The position numbers were made by a program, and so were the translations under genes. Shown piece by piece: positions 52,428 through 64,000 of a DNA stretch of 64,000 nucleotides. This DNA comes from Heterobasidion occidentale (taxonomy: Eukaryota; Basidiomycota; Agaricomycetes; Russulales; Bondarzewiaceae): NCBI GenBank assembly GCA_039111635.1, contig JBCAQO010000009.1:1178001-1242000 (forward strand). The letters are read 5' to 3'. The notes beneath the pieces were generated by a model that was given only the letters and a program-made list of their open reading frames with translations, was not told the origin of the DNA and did not search any database. The stretch's first letter is position 1. The number at the start of each line of letters is the position of its first letter.

Positions 52428-55108
52428 ATGTCGTCCTCCAACATCTACGCCGTGAGCCCCGTCCTCTCCGTCCCCCGTCCTCGTCCTCGTCGTCGCTCAC
52501 ATCCAGCCCATCTCACAGCATCGGACCCTACAGCCCACCGCACAGCCCTCCCAGGGCTCCTCCCAGCAACAGAGCCAGGCCCGCCTCAACGAGTGCTTCG
52601 AAACCATCCGCCAGGAGTTCGACGGCCTCTCCCAGGAGTTCAATCTCCTCCGCGGCCAGCGCGACGACTTTGAGAGCAAAGGTGCCTCCCGCTCTTTTCT
52701 CCACATCCGCCACACACCCACGCTCACCCCCGCTCTTCCTCCCTTCCTCGGAACCGCCCACGCCCACGTCCACGCCCACGCCCACACACCACAGTCTCCA
52801 GCCAGGTCAACGAGCTCAACATCATCCGCCAGAGCCTCTACGACCTCGAGGCACAGCATGGAAAAATACGCCAACAATATGAAGAAGAGCTCAACCGCCT
52901 CCGCACCGAGCTCATGTCCCGCCCCCCAGCACCCCATCCCAACGTCGGCCCCGGCACCTCCGGCCTCGCCACCCCCATCACCTCATCCGGCCCCCCTCTC
53001 CCCCTCTCCGCCGGCCCCAGCCAATACAACGATTCCTTCTTTCCCCGCGATCGCGACCGCGCCGACAGGGACCGTGAACGCGAGAGGATCGACCGCGTCG
53101 AGCGCGAGCGCGATCGTGAGAGGGAGCGCGATCCCCGCGACTCGAAGAGAATAAAGACGGATACAAGGATCAAGTCGGATCGTCCAGGTGCGTCCCCCAG
53201 TCGCTCACCGTCCTTGTCCCCCTCCCTCCTGGCGCTTGCCTTCTCTCTCGCGCCGCTGCTCCTGCGCCACTATCCTGTCAGATCGCCCACGAGGCGGCAC
53301 GGCCCCCGAAATCATCCCATCCCATCGACCAGCCTGCGTTCCATCATCCCACGCTTCCCCTGTCTCTCCACCGTCCTGACCCTCCTTGCTCCCCGCAGAA
53401 CATTTCAGTCCCTCCGTGAACCCGGGCCCCTCGCATCCTTCCAACAAGCTCCCTCCAGCCCCGGGTGGCCCCGGACAAGCGCCCCCCTCCTCCGCCTCCA
53501 CGCCCTTTTCCGGTGGCCCTCCGCCCTCCGCCACCGAACCCTCCTCCAGCGGCTCGGGCGGCATGGTCCCCGTGAACAACGCGGGCGGCGGCTTTCTCGA
53601 GGACATGGACCCCCACAACATGCCGCCCGAGTACAAGAAGGAGGGTACCGACTGGTTTGCGATCTTCAACCCCCAGGTGCCGCGCGTCCTGGACGTCAAT
53701 TTGGTCCACACCCTGCTCCACGAGAGGTGCGTGTTGGGCCTGCACCGCCACCGCACGCGCGGCTGACGCCGTGCGATCTCGATCAGCGTCGTCTGTTGCG
53801 TGCGCTTCTCCGCCGACGGCAAGTACCTCGCGACGGGATGCAACCGGTCTGCGCAGATATATGACACCAAGACGGGTGCAAAGACCTGGTGCGTGCCGCC
53901 GTCGCGTCGCCTTTGGCCGCGCGTCGCTGATCGCCCGCCACCCACAGCGTTTTGATAGACCCCGAGGCGACCAAGACGGGCGACCTCTACATCCGGAGCG
54001 TCTGCTTCAGCCCGGACGGCAAGTTTCTGGCGACGGGCGCAGAGGACAAGCAGATCCGGGTATTTCACCCTTTTTTCTTTTTTTTTCCCTCTTCGCGCGC
54101 GCACGCCGCAGCTGACGGCATCGCCCGCGCAGATCTGGGACATCGCGAAGCGGCGCATCCGGAACGTGTTCAACGGGCACACGCAGGAGATCTACTCGCT
54201 CGACTTTTCGCGCGACGGGCGGCTGATCGTGTCGGGCTCGGGGGACAAGACGGCGCGGATCTGGGACATGGCGGACGCCAAGTGCACGGTGCTGACGATC
54301 CACGAGCCCGAGGCGGTCGACTCGGGCGTGACGAGCGTCGCGATCTCGCCCGACGGGCGGCTCGTCGCGGCGGGCTCGCTCGACACGATCGTGCGCATCT
54401 GGGACGTCGCGAGCGGGCTGCTCGTCGAGCGCCTCAAGGGGCACAAGGACAGCGTGTACAGCGTCGCGTTTACGCCTGACGGGAAGGGGCTCGTGAGCGG
54501 CAGCCTCGACAAGACGCTCAAGTACTGGGACGTGCGCCCCGCGCTCGCCGGCGCGGGTGCGGGTGCGGGCGCGGGCAGGAAGGACTCGATCACGGGCGGG
54601 GCGGGGCCCGGCGCGGGCGGGGGCGGGGGCGTCGGGAACGGGAAGAAGGAGGGCGGGGAGAAGGGGAGCGCGTGCACGATGAACTTTGCGGGGCACAAGG
54701 TGCGTGTTGGGCGCGCGCGAGTGCGGAAGGGGCGCTGATGTTGATGTTGATGTTTTGTGATGTGATGGTTGCAGGACTACGTGCTGTCGGTCGCGGTGTC
54801 GCATGACGGGCAGTGGGTCGTGTCGGGCTCGAAGGACCGGGGCGTGCAGTTCTGGGAGGCGCGGACGGCCGTCGTGCAGCTCATGCTGCAGGGACACAAG
54901 AACTCAGGTGAGCGCCGCGCGACGTGGCGCGTTAAACTCGGTCGCTGACGCGCGCTGCAGTGATCTCGATCGACCTCAGCCCGGCGGCGAGCCTGCTCGC
55001 TACGGGCAGCGGCGACTGGCAGGCCCGAATATGTGCGTGCGCGCGCCCGTGCTCGGCGAGTGCGAAAGTGCTGACGGTTGTTTTGCAGGGAGTTATACCA
55101 CGGCATGA
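52428..55108 (+). CDS. TUP1: transcriptional corepressor Tup1 (WD40), 641 residues
   Basis: Ten exons that splice in frame: 52428-52451, 52507-52681, 52795-53187, 53399-53726, 53787-53888, 53948-54059, 54133-54699, 54775-54907, 54961-55032, 55089-55108. The N-terminal tetramerisation/Ssn6-binding coiled coil ([20 protein letters not shown] to [12 protein letters not shown]) is followed by a Pro/Ser/Gly linker with a charged Arg/Glu/Asp repeat region. Then comes the conserved [40 protein letters not shown], and seven WD repeats ending GDWQARIWSYTTA. Repeats 5-6 are separated by a Gly/Ala/Lys-rich insertion (about 54540-54680). It acts in the nucleus with Cyc8/Ssn6 and DNA-binding repressors. 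Exons are very GC-rich. This is the best preserved gene of the window. Confidence 0.95.
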
Positions 55109-55111
55109 TGC

Positions 55112-55152
55112 TGTCGTCGTCGTCGTCGTCGTCGTCGTTGTTGTTGTTGTTT
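55112..55152 (+). repeat. GTC/GTT microsatellite after the TUP1 stop
   Basis: About eight GTC followed by five GTT units starting 4 bases after the TGA (55106-55108), so within the 3' untranslated region. Confidence 0.85.
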
Positions 55153-56216
55153 TCCGTGTACATCATAATGCGCCCCCCGCCTCGTCACGTGCTCCTCCCC
55201 TTCCCCTCCCTCTATCTCCTCCCCGTCCATCTCCTCCTGTTCGTCCTCTTCCTCCTTTTTTGTGTGTGTTCCTTTTTGTTCGAGTGCGTGAATGTGAATG
55301 TGATATGCCGTGTAGCGACCCAAAATGTATCGCGCCGAGTGGCCCCGCCTCACCGTGCCCTGCCCCGCCCCGCCGTTTCCTTTTTTTCTTTTGTTTCTTT
55401 TGGTTCTTTTGTTCTTTTTTTCCTCCCTGCTTTCTCTGTTTGTTTATTTGTTTGTTTGTTTGTTTTCGTCTTTGTTTGAACCTCCGGCGCGCTTCTTTGT
55501 GCCTCGCAACCAGCACTGCGTATCCGGATCTTTGCCGGCTCGACGCTCGTCCGTTTGACGACTTGGCCGACGGGGCCGCGGGGCGCTTTTTTTGTTTGGG
55601 GAGGGATGCGGACTGGAGCTGGGGCTGGGGCTGGGAGGGCGGACGGCGGACGGCGGCGCCGATCGGGGGTCGACGGTGTCCGAGGGGCGGGCGGGCGGGC
55701 GGGCGAGGGGTTGGTGATGGCGATGGCGACGGCGGTGTGCGAGGAGGGCGGGCGGTGGCGGTGTTCGTGGCCGTGGGCCGTGCGACGACGTGGGATTGTT
55801 GAGCTAGCTGGCGGGCGGGCGGGCGGGCGGGGGTGTGTCTACATATCTATCTATCGATGTGCTACTCTCTTTTTTTTTCTCTGTCTCTGTTTTTGTGTGT
55901 GTGTCTATGTCTGTCTGTCTGTCTGTCTGCTTGTGTGTCGGCGTGTCGGCGCGTCGGCGTGTTTCGTGCCTTGCGGTTCTGTCAATTTTATCGCGTGCGA
56001 TGAGTGTTGGTCATCGCGGTCGCGCGCTGGCCGCGGGAGGGACTCGCAACATGGAGCTCGACACATTGCACCTGCTCGTACGTCGTCGTTCAACACCCGA
56101 CCTGGCATCCAAGATATAACATGCCCAGCAGTACATGACTCTACTATAACCAGGACATCCCCTCTCCACGGCCGACCAAGATGGCGAAGACACCTGACCC
56201 CGGACTATACAAGCGC
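55153..56216. other. 3' regions of TUP1 and the ferric reductase, low complexity
   Basis: Pyrimidine-rich and T-rich tracts (55370-55480), then G-rich DNA with GGGC repeats (55808-55830, quadruplex-like) and TG/GTCT repeats (55888-55930). Long open frames here (for example 55555-56817 plus strand) run through introns and exons of the opposite gene and are not credible. The two genes converge here. Confidence 0.6.
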
Positions 56217-58853
56217 TCACTGGATATACAAGAAGAAGGACCGTGAGTGGTCGTGGCTCGTCAGACGCCGGGGCATGGAATCTCACCGCGATCCCGAACT
56301 GCTCGACGTGCAGCTCGACGCTGGGGCCTCCCCTGAGCACGCCCACGGGGCCCTTGACGGGCGCACACAGCGCGCCGCGGACACGCTTGCTCAAGCTCGC
56401 GGGCCCGCACACTGGCTCGTCCGTAACGTGTGTCAGCCGCCACAGGCCATCCGGGCCGCGAGCGCGGAAGACGCGCCGTTCACGGACACGCTCCCCCGCG
56501 CTAGCGCGCACGCCTCCGCGATCGCGCCCTCGACGTCCGGCCGGCCGCGGGCGACCGTCGTCCGCGGCAGCCGCGCGATCTTGGCGAGCGACTTTTCGTC
56601 CTCCGCGCTGCCGCGCTCCTCCTCCTCATCGTCGTCGTCGTCGTCGGCCGCTGCCGCCGCCTCGGGGGAGGCGATGGAGGATGCCTCGCTGGCGCCGTCC
56701 TCGGGCGAGGTGATGTGGATGCGCGCGTCGACGCTGAGCGAGGCGGGGGCGTGGGCGAGCGCGTGGGCGAGGTCGGCGTATACGAGGTTGATGTGGTCTT
56801 TGGATGGCGCGGGTTAGGCTGTGGGGCGGGGCACGATTGGGCAGGGCGAGCAGACGTACCTGCGTGGCGGATGGACCACAGAAAGATGACACGGCGGCAT
56901 GTAGACGGATCGCGGTGCGCGCGGCTGTGAAAGAAAGATGTGAGCATGCGAGCGAGCGAGACTGTGCGCCGAGAGCGATCACGCACCGGACGAGGTCGAG
57001 AAGCATCGGGCTGGTGAAGGTGACGCCGGAGCCGCCTGCGACGATGCAGAGTGTGGGTTAGAGACGAGCGGTGCAGCGTGTGTGTGTGGCCTCACCGGCG
57101 ATGAAGACGACGGTGTCGAAGCCTCTGAGGCTCGGCGGGACACCGTACGGGCCGTCCACGAAGACCTTGATGGGACCTCCCTTTTGCGCGACGTCCATCA
57201 GGCGCTTCGTGAAGCCCTGCCGCGCCCTGACCACGAACACGAGCTCCTTGCCCCTCGCGTCCTCGCTCTTCGCGGACCCCTTCTCCGACGCCCCTTCTGC
57301 TGCCGCCCCGCCCCCGCCCGCCGTCTCCGAGCGGGGCGCGTCCGCGTTCGCGATCGTGAACGGGTGCGACTCGAACGGCAGCAGCGACACGCCCGGCATC
57401 GTCAGCAGCGCGCACTGCCCGGCGGACCAGTGGAGGTACGACGGACGCCGGACGCGCAGGCACACGAACCCCGGCGCGGCGACCTCGGCTGTCGCGTCGA
57501 ACGTGCCCAGGCCGGACTTGAGCCCGAAGTACGAGTGGTTGAAGATGACGAGGCGGCAGAGACGGAGGAGCCTGTCAAGGCCCCAGAGGACGAACGACGG
57601 CCAGACGTAGTGCCCGCCTGCGGTTTGTGGGGTGTGTCATCAGTGTTTCTCTCGGTTGTGAAAGACGGGAACACCGACTGGAATCTGCGCGTGTGGAAAA
57701 AGAGAGAGAGCAGGATTATGCTGGTGTGGTCATGGGTTTAGAGATGTTCAGGGACGGCTGAAAGATGCGCCGCTTACAAGACGAGGAGAAAATGGGTGAC
57801 GAAGAAGGCCTCGTACTCGTACCGGCGGACCGGGCGCAAGGTGACGATGCATAAGAACGTTAGAGCAGTGGCAGCTAATATCCCGCATCTTATGTATCTG
57901 CTGTCCAAACCGTCTTCGGCGGTGAGCCTGGATCGGCGAGGCCGGACGTTATTGGCTTTCATGCAAAAACACGGATGCTGCTCACCCTAGTTGTATCTAT
58001 GGACGTATTCGAGCCGACGTGTCAATAATTGAGCACAGGACGGTGTACGGAACTACTCACCCTCCCGGCAGCGTGCAGCCAAATCAGAGGCACGAGTGAG
58101 CGCGCGCACATTCTGTGCAGATAACTCAACTGGAAACCTCGTGATCAGATCTTGTTACAAACGGAAGATACGGTCTCAAACTTGCCTTCTCAAAGCTGAC
58201 GCCAGTAATGACTGCGTCGTAAACGCGTCAGCTCGGCTTTCAGCCACTGACAGGGATGATGCATGCTCACGAGAGATGATTATTTTTCATGCCCAGGGCG
58301 ACGATGAGAGGCGTTTGTACTGCGGCGATGCTGGCCGCCCGGTTAGAATAATAAGTCGGGTCATATCTCTTGCCGGCGGTGGTAGTCGCTAAATGAATCC
58401 GATGTTCAACTCTCAGCACGGCGGATTCAGGAGGAAGCAAAGCTGACTGTTGATCAGAGACCAAACGAACAAGATGATGATGTACGTGGCGGTCATGAGC
58501 AGCTCGGCGACATTGAGCGTGTACTTTTTCCCGACAGGGACCGTGCATCGAAAAGCAAGGATGCGATAGGCGTTCACGATCGCGAGGGGCAGCCGCCGGA
58601 ACGCGATAGCACCCCGCACTGGACCGTCGCGGTTCTCTGGGTCTCTTGGCAAGGCCGTCTGCCTACGCCTCGCCAAGAGACGAGATCCCACGTTCCCGAT
58701 GCCGACGAGGAAGATAAAGCAAGCAATGAAATACCACACTTCCTTAGGGTACTTATTAGCGAGCAATTTGCGACGGGCCTTGTCGAATGTTGGATTTCCA
58801 GCGACGGCAGCGGCAGCTTCCACAGGAGCGAAGACGGCGTCCGTTTGCACCAT
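56217..58853 (-). CDS. ferric-chelate reductase (FRE family)
   Basis: Membrane flavocytochrome that passes electrons from NADPH through FAD and two haems to extracellular Fe(III). ATG 58853 (MVQTDAVFAPVE), no signal peptide. TM1 VWYFIACFIFLVGIGNVGSR; YYSNRAASIAAVQTPLIVAL; haem His in LSYLHRMCARSLVPLIWLHA; RRYEYEAFFVTHFLLVL; then HYVWPSFVLWGLDRLLRLCR; FAD-binding HPFTIAN (about 57370); NADPH-binding VFVDGPYG, FIAGGSGVTFTSPM; an acidic insertion; end LHVEQFGIA. The last intron 56286-56220 is followed directly by the TGA. One intron (58185-58130) has a GC donor (AAG/GCAAGT). A 2-base deletion relative to FRE2 near 58275 (MKNN..HLS) breaks the frame unless it is an error. Confidence 0.8.
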
Positions 58854-61800
58854 GATGCCAAGGCAAATGGATAGGTCCAAGGAGTGGATCCAATCGGAGA
58901 TGACATCGCGCAGACTTATATACTGGCACGGACGGCCTGGCGATCATGGCATAAAAGGAAGACGAAGGCCGGAGAGAACAGCGTGGGAACAACAGGAACG
59001 CAAGCCCGTCCTAACCGAGTGATGCGCGCACTTTTCGTGGGCTGTCTCGAGCAAGGGCAGGCCAGAGAAGAGGAGAGAGTGAGCGGCTGAAGAGGCTGGC
59101 CGGCTTCCAAAAGGCGCCTCACGTTTATCTGATAAGGTCATTTGACTCCGTGCACCGTTCTGATCCGGTGTCCGCCAGAAGCGCCGACTATCAGATATGA
59201 TATACTTCGGGTCCCAGTCGGTTCCTTGGGGCAGACTGACTGCCCATCTTCCCTCAACCTCCTGGCAGACATGGCGTGCTTTTGTACGGCTCTGGGTAGC
59301 ATTTCTGTAAACGAGGCTCCCCAACAAGTCGTGGCAAGTCTCGCGGCCTCCATAATGATCGGACGTGACTTGAGGCTGAGGGGTTCAGAATCATGCCCTG
59401 ATGCCCAAATCAGATAAGATGTCATGAGGAATGTCAACTTCTGGCAGACGTACGGGAACCCACATTTCCCCTGCGCCTTCTCCGGCAATGATCATATCGC
59501 CGTGTGGATGAGTGTGCGTCAACATAGATGCGACGAACAGTTGTTCTACATAGGCATGCACAACGCTCACTCATCTTGGTTCGACTGGCAAGGAATATAA
59601 ATCAACGACTTACCAGCGTTCGCTCCGTTCAGGAGCTGCTGAAGTGAGAAACGTCGTGTCCTACACTCTCGTTGCCCAAGTAGACATGATCGCCCGCGCT
59701 ACCTTCGCACTCGCCCTGGTGCCTCGAAGCATTGTATTCTCAGGCTGTCTGACAGCGCTGCGCTCGAACAGAGCATCGCTACCTTCGCTCCGTACGCCCC
59801 GGATGGTGCCAGCTAATCACTGTGAACGCAAAACACCCTCAAAGCCATGGTTAGCTGTGTCCGATGCCATGCGAGACACCCGCGAGACCCAACGAGAGGG
59901 AGCAAGGCGATGTCTTGCACGGGCGGCGATCTAGACCTGAAGGATCGACGCCAAGCGTGAGAAACTTGAACTGCCAGCATCTGATTCGTCGGGTGATTCC
60001 TCTGCAGACGACTGACGAGAAACGCGCGCTGCGTACCATGTACAACCGTTCCAATTCCAACTTTGCACGCCCCGCACAATCTAGACCGATGTAGAAAAAG
60101 CAAATGCCCCTAGACTAGTATACGTAGAGTATGCGAGGAACTCATGTTTTCCTAGCAGAAGGTAAAGGTCAAGAAACTGTATCACCTTTGGAGCATTTGA
60201 CTTTTTCGTTACGAGGATCAATAAGGCAGACAAACACACCGATAATCACCAACAAGGAACAAGATGGTGAATTCGGTCGATGTACATAGGTGCCAGGTGG
60301 TGCAACGCGATAACTTGCCGCGTCCACAGCGACAAACATCGGCAAACAAGCTCTCCCACTCTAATTGGCTGCAGTGCCGACTTTGTCCACGTTCACACCT
60401 GACTATGCGTTGTCTTCTTCCTACAAGCGATGCTCCACAGGACCCCTGAAAACCACCTGGGATGTTAGTACCTGGATCCGGCGTAAAACCGGCGCGTCAG
60501 CGCCGAGCTCCGAGGGCTTTTCCGGCGTCGAATGGCACATTTGGACGATCATGTTCGATCTTTTGCCCGGCGTGAAGCCCTCCATTGCTAGGAGGTCCGA
60601 TGCTTATCCGGCGTCGACCCAGAGGGTCCACGGCTGGGCAGATGAAGCCACATTGATCTCTGCTATGTCGAATGTCGCAGCTGAGATATACGAGCCAATG
60701 TTAGCAGGAACTCGGCACACTACTAAGTATTTCCGCATTGTCCCTGCTACGTCTCCATTGACGCCGCACGCTGTGACGCTCCATGCTTTGCTGCCGTCAC
60801 ATACATTCCTTGTCATGCTAACTTATCCTATTCGGATTCAAGGTGCTTCTATAGCACTCGCGGTTGGGGATAGCCACTATCTGGAAGCACTCACATGCAG
60901 GGAAAGGACCTTCGAAGTGCAATCAAGGTGATTGTTGGCCGCAAACGGAATATCGAAGAGGTCTTGAAGATGAGGATGATTGACATGGCCTTGTAATTCA
61001 CATTATCATGCTTTTTCGAATGCTGTTGACTCTCCTTACGAGTTTCTTACTTTTATTACAATGCTCAAGCTTTCATTGTGCTCAAAGACATGCCATAGAA
61101 CATATTTCTATTTTTCCAGAATTTTTTGCGATTTTTAGAGGTTCGAGGCCCGATTCCGGTGTGAAACGACCTGCTGACTGAGGTCCAATCCCATTTCCGG
61201 CGTGGACCGGACCAGTAGAGGACCTGCTGTCCCGGCGTCGACGACCGCCTCCGGACACGAACATCTCAGGTGGTTGTCAGGGGTCCTTGCTCCACTTCGT
61301 TGGGCCTTTCTATGCAATTCAGATCTTGGCATCCCTGTCCGAAGTGCGGCTGAGGTGTGTATGGAGACTCCTCAGATTCGCCGAGGTCGAGAGCGAAACG
61401 TCAATCGACTATCCGTGAGAAGCGTCTCGAGACTTGTCGCCAGTCTCAGAGAAGATTCAGGTCTTTGAAAGCACGGGAATTGTCAAGGTCAGTTGCGAGT
61501 GCTTCCATATCACCACTCGGCGCTGTCGTAAATATACTCAGAAACGACTGCCAGCATGTTGTCAAATGCCGCTTCAACCTAATAACGAACTCAGCTCCTA
61601 TTAAAAGATCGTCTCGAGAATGATCACTGGTAATTGGAGATCGTATGAGTATGATCCGCTTGGAAAGCCCGCACCTATAACTGCAGGAACATCTCATCCA
61701 AGCAGACAAACCTGAACACTGCCAATAGGTCTTTGTGCTCATTGGAGCTACCTGCTGCATCGAACAGTGCAACTTGCTCGTCGGCATGTAGAGATGGAAT

Positions 61801-62054
61801 AGAACCAGGAACTGAGATGAGTCGACTGGGAGCGTCTGATTGCCTGGTGCGGGTTTCAGATGCCTCCGCTTTTTCCGTCTCTTTTCATAGAGTGGCTTGT
61901 TCCGGCCTCATTGGCATGATAGAAACCCGTTGCGTAATAGATGTTATCCCAAAATCTTCTGGGCTGCCTTTTAACCGCCTCCTTCCAAGGCCATAAATGG
62001 CCAGCTTGTAGGCGTCGATTTGTCTGCCCTTCAGCCCCAGTCGGCCTCTTCGGC
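58854..62054. other. 3.2 kb between the two ferric reductases, no confident gene
   Basis: Several open frames exist. The longest plausible one (60365-60931, plus strand, 188 codons) has an even composition (IWTIMFDLLPGVKPSIARRS, HALLPSHTFLVMLTYPIRIQ) but no recognised domain, intron or start context. A minus-strand frame 61787-61446 is similar in quality. Around 60475-61240 the word CCGGCGT recurs about six times. I cannot support a gene. Confidence 0.35.
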
Positions 62055-64000
62055 ATGTCACTTGTGAACGCTACCCTTCCTGTGGAGTAGCAGCTCAATC
62101 TGCAGTCATGACCAAGCTCTCAGATCTTTCCTGGCCAACGAGTATCCGAGGGAGGTGTGGTACTTCCTCGCTTCTTTGATTTCTCTTGTCACTCTGTGCA
62201 ACAACCTATCTAGGTGGATCCCGACTGCTGTGCCGAAAGACCCGGAGGATAGCCGCACGTCGCGCAAGGGCCCCATCGCGCTCCGAAGGTTCGCACTCGC
62301 GATTATGAACGCATCTCGCATCGTGGCCTTTCGCTGCACTGTTCCCATTGGAGAGACCTTTTCGTTTAACGCTGCAGAATTGTTCCTTACGGCACTCTAT
62401 GTTGCAATCCTGTTCGCATGGACATTGACCAACTGTGAGTCACCTCTATCTTTAGCTCTGGTACCGTGATTGATATTTGAGTATCAGCGACGACGACGGC
62501 TGGTAGTAGGTATGATCCGACGTACTATTCCAATCGAGCAGCCAGCATCGCAGCAGCTCAAATGCCGCTCATCGTGGCCTAGGCATGAAAAATAACGTCA
62601 TCTCTTGTGAGTATATACGACCGCCTCATTATCATGTTGCTACTCACCTTACTATCTAGTCCTCACCGGCATCAGTTTCGAGAAGGTAAGAGTTGTACCA
62701 TAGAGTGACGATTGAACATGACCTCATCGCCTCTCATAGCTGAACTATCTTCACAGAATGTGCGCTCGCGCTATTGTGCCTCTCATTTGGCTTCATGTCG
62801 GCGGGAGGGTCAGTTCAGATGCACTTTTATCCTGTGATATTCCTGATATTGAGACTTATTATGACTATCTACAGATCCGGCTCGGGTGAGACTTTAGTCA
62901 CACTCAAAGGAACAGGCCACGTCGTTCAATCATCTCGTGCTCAGACTTGTCGCCGGTACGGCTTTAGACAATGATTATATGAGATGTGGTGCACTTGCTG
63001 CCACTTCTTTGACGCTCTTGTGCATCGTGACATTGAGACCCATTCGCCGTTTGGAGTATGAAGCCTTCTTCCTCACTCACTTGATCCTTGTTATGTGAGT
63101 GAGAACCCCACCTTCATTGTTCGCTAGTCCTAAAATACCCTAGGATCATTTTGCTCGCTGCCTTTTCCATACCAGGCAATTTCAGTGAGTTTTCTTACTA
63201 TCTCACACATACGAACTCAGGTCCCATTGATTGCAGGCGCGATCATTGTATTTGGCCATCATTCGTTCTCTGGGGTCGACAGACTACTATCGCTTTGCCG
63301 CGCGTCGTCGTCTTCATCAATCCTATTTCGGGTTCAGCCCTGGTTTGGGAACATTGGATGCGAAAGCAGAAGTCGCTGCGCCAGGGTTTGTCCGCCTGCG
63401 ACTCAGGCGCTCCAAGCACCTCCATTGGACCGCTGGACAGTGTGCTTTCCTGACCATGCCTAGTGTCTCCCTTTTGCCATTCGAGGCGCATCCTTTTACT
63501 ATAGCAAATGCGGACATGAGTCGTGAGACTCCGCTGAAAAGCCAGGAGGAAAATGGGGCAGCAAATATTCACGTTGAACAGGGGCACGATCTCATATTTC
63601 TCATAAACGCTCGGCAGGGATTCACCAGGCGGCTGATGGCTATCGCGGAGAAGGGTGGTTCCACGAAGGTGTTTGTGGATGGTCCCTACGGCACACCGCC
63701 ATGTCCGCAAGGTTTCGACACCGTCGTATTCATTGCTGGTGGGTCAGTAATTGAAATTTATGAACCCATTGACCTCAGATTGTAATAGGTGGCTCTGGCA
63801 TCACTTTCACTCTCCCATTATTCGCTGACCTCGTTCGGTGAGAGTTCACTGCTTCAGCCATGATGATATCGTTCTCATGCTATTTAAAGCCGCGCCCGCC
63901 GTGATCCCTTGACATGTCGTAAACATATCTTTGCTTGGTCCATTCGTGTTGCCAGTGCGTCATCCTATCCATCGTTCAATTCTTGATTGTGACTGGTCAT
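62055..64000 (+). pseudogene. second ferric reductase copy, frameshifted, cut by window end
   Basis: Same exon plan as the gene at 58853-56217: SFLANEYPREVWYFLASLIS, FRCTVPIGETFSFNAAELFL, YYSNRAASIAAAQMPLIVA, LNYLHRMCARAIVPLIWLHV, MRCGALAATSLTLLCIVTLR, RLEYEAFFLTHLILVM, WPSFVLWG, HWTAGQCAFLTMPSVSLLPF, AHPFTIANAD, KVFVDGPYGTPP, FIAGG, GSGITFTLPLFADLVR. Breaks: a frame change between MSLVNATLPVE (62055) and the next block; one base missing at LIVA/LGMKNN (about 62578); small losses where GGHYVWP and WGLDRLL should be (63235-63300), which also remove a residue pattern conserved in FRE. It is either a pseudogene or affected by assembly errors. The C-terminus lies beyond 64000. Confidence 0.75.

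Noticed and set aside
52268..52882. 204-codon frame overlapping the start of TUP1
   Set aside because: It crosses TUP1 introns 1 and 2 in a different frame. The spliced TUP1 model explains the region fully.
53205..54182. 325-codon minus-strand frame inside TUP1
   Set aside because: Antisense shadow of GC-rich exons and introns; no independent evidence.
55555..56817. 420-codon open frame on the plus strand
   Set aside because: It runs through low-complexity DNA and antisense through exons and introns of the ferric reductase. Its length is explained by GC-rich composition.
60475..61240. recurrent CCGGCGT words
   Set aside because: About six scattered occurrences without regular spacing or pairing; not enough to call a regulatory or repeat element.

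Overview
The window is nuclear DNA of a filamentous basidiomycete, most likely an agaricomycete. The evidence is many short introns (about 48-65 bases, GT..AG), chromodomain Ty3/gypsy elements, a Plavaka-type transposase remnant, expanded sedolisin (S53) proteases and ferric reductases. No tRNA, rRNA or CRISPR array was recognised.

1-19.4 kb is transposon territory. 1-1049 is the 3' part of a second copy of family A. A 100-N gap follows (1050-1149). Element B runs from the middle of its reverse transcriptase to a 3' LTR at 6032-6864. Element A (7470-17520) is complete at both ends: 649/651-base LTRs (TGTTATGA..TCATAACA) with a 5-base target duplication TACGC. Both families are chromoviruses with an extra ORF downstream of the integrase, and in both a TATA box lies 50-58 bases before that ORF. 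In family A the ORF is followed by about 2.4 kb of non-coding DNA packed with hairpins. These include 14 copies of a small hairpin (stem + CGCAAY-type hexaloop + TAAACTA tail) whose stems show compensatory base changes. This module is the best candidate for something undescribed. A Plavaka transposase fragment follows (17811-19352).

19.7-25.5 kb (minus strand) holds a tandem family of HNH_2-like genes. One copy (20542-21407) keeps the His/Asn/His positions. Two copies (22129-23708, 23962-25453) have lost both histidines and carry a Lys/Ala/Pro-rich, histone-H1-like N-terminus. An orphan first exon lies at 19719-19925.

26.0-47.6 kb is a protease cluster: five sedolisin-type tripeptidyl peptidase genes interleaved with five copies of an unrecognised gene (here 'X family'). 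TPP1-X1-TPP2 and TPP3-X5-TPP4 are mirror images, forming a 5.4/6.2-kb inverted segmental duplication. TPP4 looks intact. TPP1 (Asp to Asn, frameshifts), TPP2 (catalytic core deleted) and TPP3 (frameshifts) are damaged. TPP5 is open but its triad Asp is Gly.

48.3-64 kb: a P-loop NTPase gene with a GC-rich C-terminal domain; an intact 10-exon Tup1-type corepressor (52428-55108, 641 residues); and a ferric reductase on the minus strand (56217-58853). After about 3 kb without a confident gene comes a second ferric reductase (62055-end, truncated by the window and frameshifted). A GC-rich island covers about 50.5-57.6 kb and has its edges inside genes.

The mobile-element sequence carries many one-base indels. 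The two LTRs of element A differ by four single-base indels and no substitution, so part of the frameshifting there may be unpolished assembly error. TUP1, which needs ten exons to splice in frame, shows none.
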